The position numbers and the translations under genes were made by a program. The notes under the pieces are model-generated. The model saw only the letters and a program-made list of their open reading frames with translations. It was not told the origin of the DNA and did not search any database. Shown here piece by piece: positions 49,091-50,875 of a DNA stretch of 50,875 nt (positions are counted from its first letter, which is position 1; every line of letters starts with the position of its first letter). Location of the stretch: contig SKKD01000025.1 in the NCBI GenBank assembly GCA_007121655.1, forward strand, positions 1 to 50,875. The letters are read 5' to 3'. This DNA comes from Desulfonatronovibrio sp. (GTDB lineage: Bacteria > Desulfobacterota > Desulfovibrionia > Desulfovibrionales > Desulfonatronovibrionaceae).

Positions 49091-49861
49091 CTATTTCCAG
49101 CCTTTCATGAAGTCCTTTACCTTCTTCCCTTTGTCCAGGTGTTCGATCAGGGCGCTGCCGAACACAACCGCGTCCACCAGGTCGGTAATGGTGTCCAGCT
49201 GTTCCCATGAACTCAGGCCAAAGCCAAGGGCCACAGGACAGTTAAATGACTCCTTCACTTCTTCCAGCTTGGTTCTTAATAACGGGTTGACGCCTGATTT
49301 TGTTCCGGTAATACCCAGCACAGATACCAGATAGACAAAGCCCGGTGTTATTAGAGAGTATTCAATCATGCGCTCCTTTGGGGTGTTCAGTCCCACCAGG
49401 GGCACAAATGACAATTCGTTATCTTCAAACAGTCTCAGGTAAGGCCTTGCTTCTTCAAGAATAAGATCAGGAATGATCAGACCGTTCACTCCGGCTTCTC
49501 CAGCATCCGCAGCTATTTTTTTCAGACCATACTGCAAAAATGGATTAAAATACCCCATAAGCACGATGCCGGCGTTGATTTTTTTCCTTCTCTGTCTTAG
49601 ACCCTCAATTATCCAGGAAAGTTTGACTCCCTGTTCAAGACACCTGATGGACGCATTTTCCACTACAGGCCCGTCGGCAACCGGGTCGGAAAAAGGAACC
49701 CCGATTTCAATTATGTCAGCCCCGGCCCCGTCCAGCTCCATAATAATATCCCAGAAGACATTTTTGTCCGGAAAACCTGCTGGAACAAAGGGGATCAGTG
49801 CCTTGCGGCCTTCACGCCCGGCCTGATTGATTCTTCTGGTAAGTATATTTTCACTATTCAA
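49091..49861 (-). CDS. trpA: Tryptophan synthase alpha chain
   Basis: LIPFVPAGFPDK, DIIEIGVPFSDPVADGPVVENAS, GVNGLIIPDL, GFVYLVSVLGITGTKSG, ALGFGLS. Confidence 0.95.
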   Translation of the reverse strand: MNSENILTRRINQAGREGRKALIPFVPAGFPDKNVFWDIIMELDGAGADIIEIGVPFSDPVADGPVVENASIRCLEQGVKLSWIIEGLRQRRKKINAGIVLMGYFNPFLQYGLKKIAADAGEAGVNGLIIPDLILEEARPYLRLFEDNELSFVPLVGLNTPKERMIEYSLITPGFVYLVSVLGITGTKSGVNPLLRTKLEEVKESFNCPVALGFGLSSWEQLDTITDLVDAVVFGSALIEHLDKGKKVKDFMKGWK

Positions 49862-49903
49862 GGTTTTCTCCTTCTTTAATTTTGTCCCGTGGCTCCTGCC
49901 TCA

Positions 49904-50875
49904 TCATCCTGCCTCAATCTCCCGGACAATATCCAGATCCTTGTCTCCCCTGCCCGACAAATTGACCAGCACTACGCTTCCCGGCCTGATTTTATCCTTG
50001 TTGACCATAACCCAGGCCAGGGCATGGGAACTTTCCAGTGCCGGGATTATCCCTTCCTTACGGCACAATAAATAAAAAGCATCCAAAGCCTGGGCGTCAT
50101 GAATCACTTCGTACCTGGCCCGGCCGCTGTCCTTTAAAAATGAGTGTTCAGGACCAACGCCCGGATAATCAAGCCCGGGCGCTACAGAATGAGAAGGCAT
50201 GATCTGTCCCTCGGAAGTCTGAAGCAGATAGGTGTGCGTGCCGTGCAGCACCCCGAAGCTTCCTTTATTCAAAGTAGCTGAATGATAACAATGCGGAGTT
50301 CCCTCTCCTCCCGCTTCAACACCCACCAGCTGCACCTCACTTTCCTCGACAAATGGATGGAAAATGCCGATGGCGTTGGAGCCTCCACCCACGCAGGCGA
50401 CCACAGTATCCGGGAGCCTGCCGGTTTTTTCAAGAAACTGGTTTTTTGCCTCCCGGCCGATAACCGATTGCAGCCTTCTGACCAGCAATGGGAAAGGATG
50501 CGGACCAACTGCCGACCCAAGACAATAATGGGTATCTCCCTGATGCCCTATCCAGTAACGCAGGGCTGCGTTAATGGCGTCCTTGAGAGTCTTAGTCCCG
50601 CTCTCCACCGGCTCCACCCTGGCTCCCAAAAGCTCCATCCGCCTTACATTGTGGTTTTGTCTTTTAACGTCCAGGGCGCCCATGAACACGATACACTCAA
50701 GTCCCAATGCCGCGGCAGCCGTGGCTGTGGCAACCCCGTGCTGTCCCGCCCCGGTTTCGGCCAGAAGACAGGTCTTGCCCATGTGCCTGGCCAGAAGGGC
50801 CTGCCCCACGGTATTATTTATCTTGTGAGCACCGGTATGGGCCAGGTCTTCCCTTTTGAGCCACAAGTCAAATCC
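49904..50875 (-). CDS. trpB: Tryptophan synthase beta chain, N-terminus truncated by window edge
   Basis: [70 protein letters not shown]. Confidence 0.95.
   Translation of the reverse strand, partial: GFDLWLKREDLAHTGAHKINNTVGQALLARHMGKTCLLAETGAGQHGVATATAAAALGLECIVFMGALDVKRQNHNVRRMELLGARVEPVESGTKTLKDAINAALRYWIGHQGDTHYCLGSAVGPHPFPLLVRRLQSVIGREAKNQFLEKTGRLPDTVVACVGGGSNAIGIFHPFVEESEVQLVGVEAGGEGTPHCYHSATLNKGSFGVLHGTHTYLLQTSEGQIMPSHSVAPGLDYPGVGPEHSFLKDSGRARYEVIHDAQALDAFYLLCRKEGIIPALESSHALAWVMVNKDKIRPGSVVLVNLSGRGDKDLDIVREIEAG

Overview
The window looks like a stretch of bacterial chromosome. Gene content and order suggest a Desulfovibrionales-type delta-proteobacterium; this is inference and was not tested by any search. 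Most of it is conserved housekeeping: nadB(partial)-nadA-nadC, SRP RNA and tRNA-Ser, fabI-purC-hisD, a lytic transglycosylase, hisS-aspS-def-fmt-DUF116-rsmB, a TIGR03960-like radical SAM protein, lon, a long co-directional minus-strand block (acylphosphatase-radC-holA-lptE-leuS-nusB-ribH-ribBA-ribE-ribD-dCMP deaminase-glyA-fabF-acpP-fabG-fabH-plsX-rpmF-DUF177), rpmB, a DUF169 protein, a small lipoprotein, and trpA-trpB(partial). The accessory-looking segment is about 10.1-15.2 kb. It is bounded by two inverted copies of a ~300 bp MITE-like repeat, with a third, truncated copy at ~49.0 kb. It contains galE, a very convincing c-di-GMP-I (GEMM) riboswitch followed by an intrinsic terminator, a ~580 nt unexplained leader, and a two-gene unit encoding a predicted outer-membrane beta-barrel and a small secreted protein, neither of a family I recognise. 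Other points of interest are a 29-aa single-TM small ORF upstream of tRNA-Ser/SRP RNA, a MobB-[4Fe-4S] fusion, and a possible gene remnant and inverted repeat upstream of lon. No CRISPR arrays, prophage, transposase genes or recognisable defence systems were seen.
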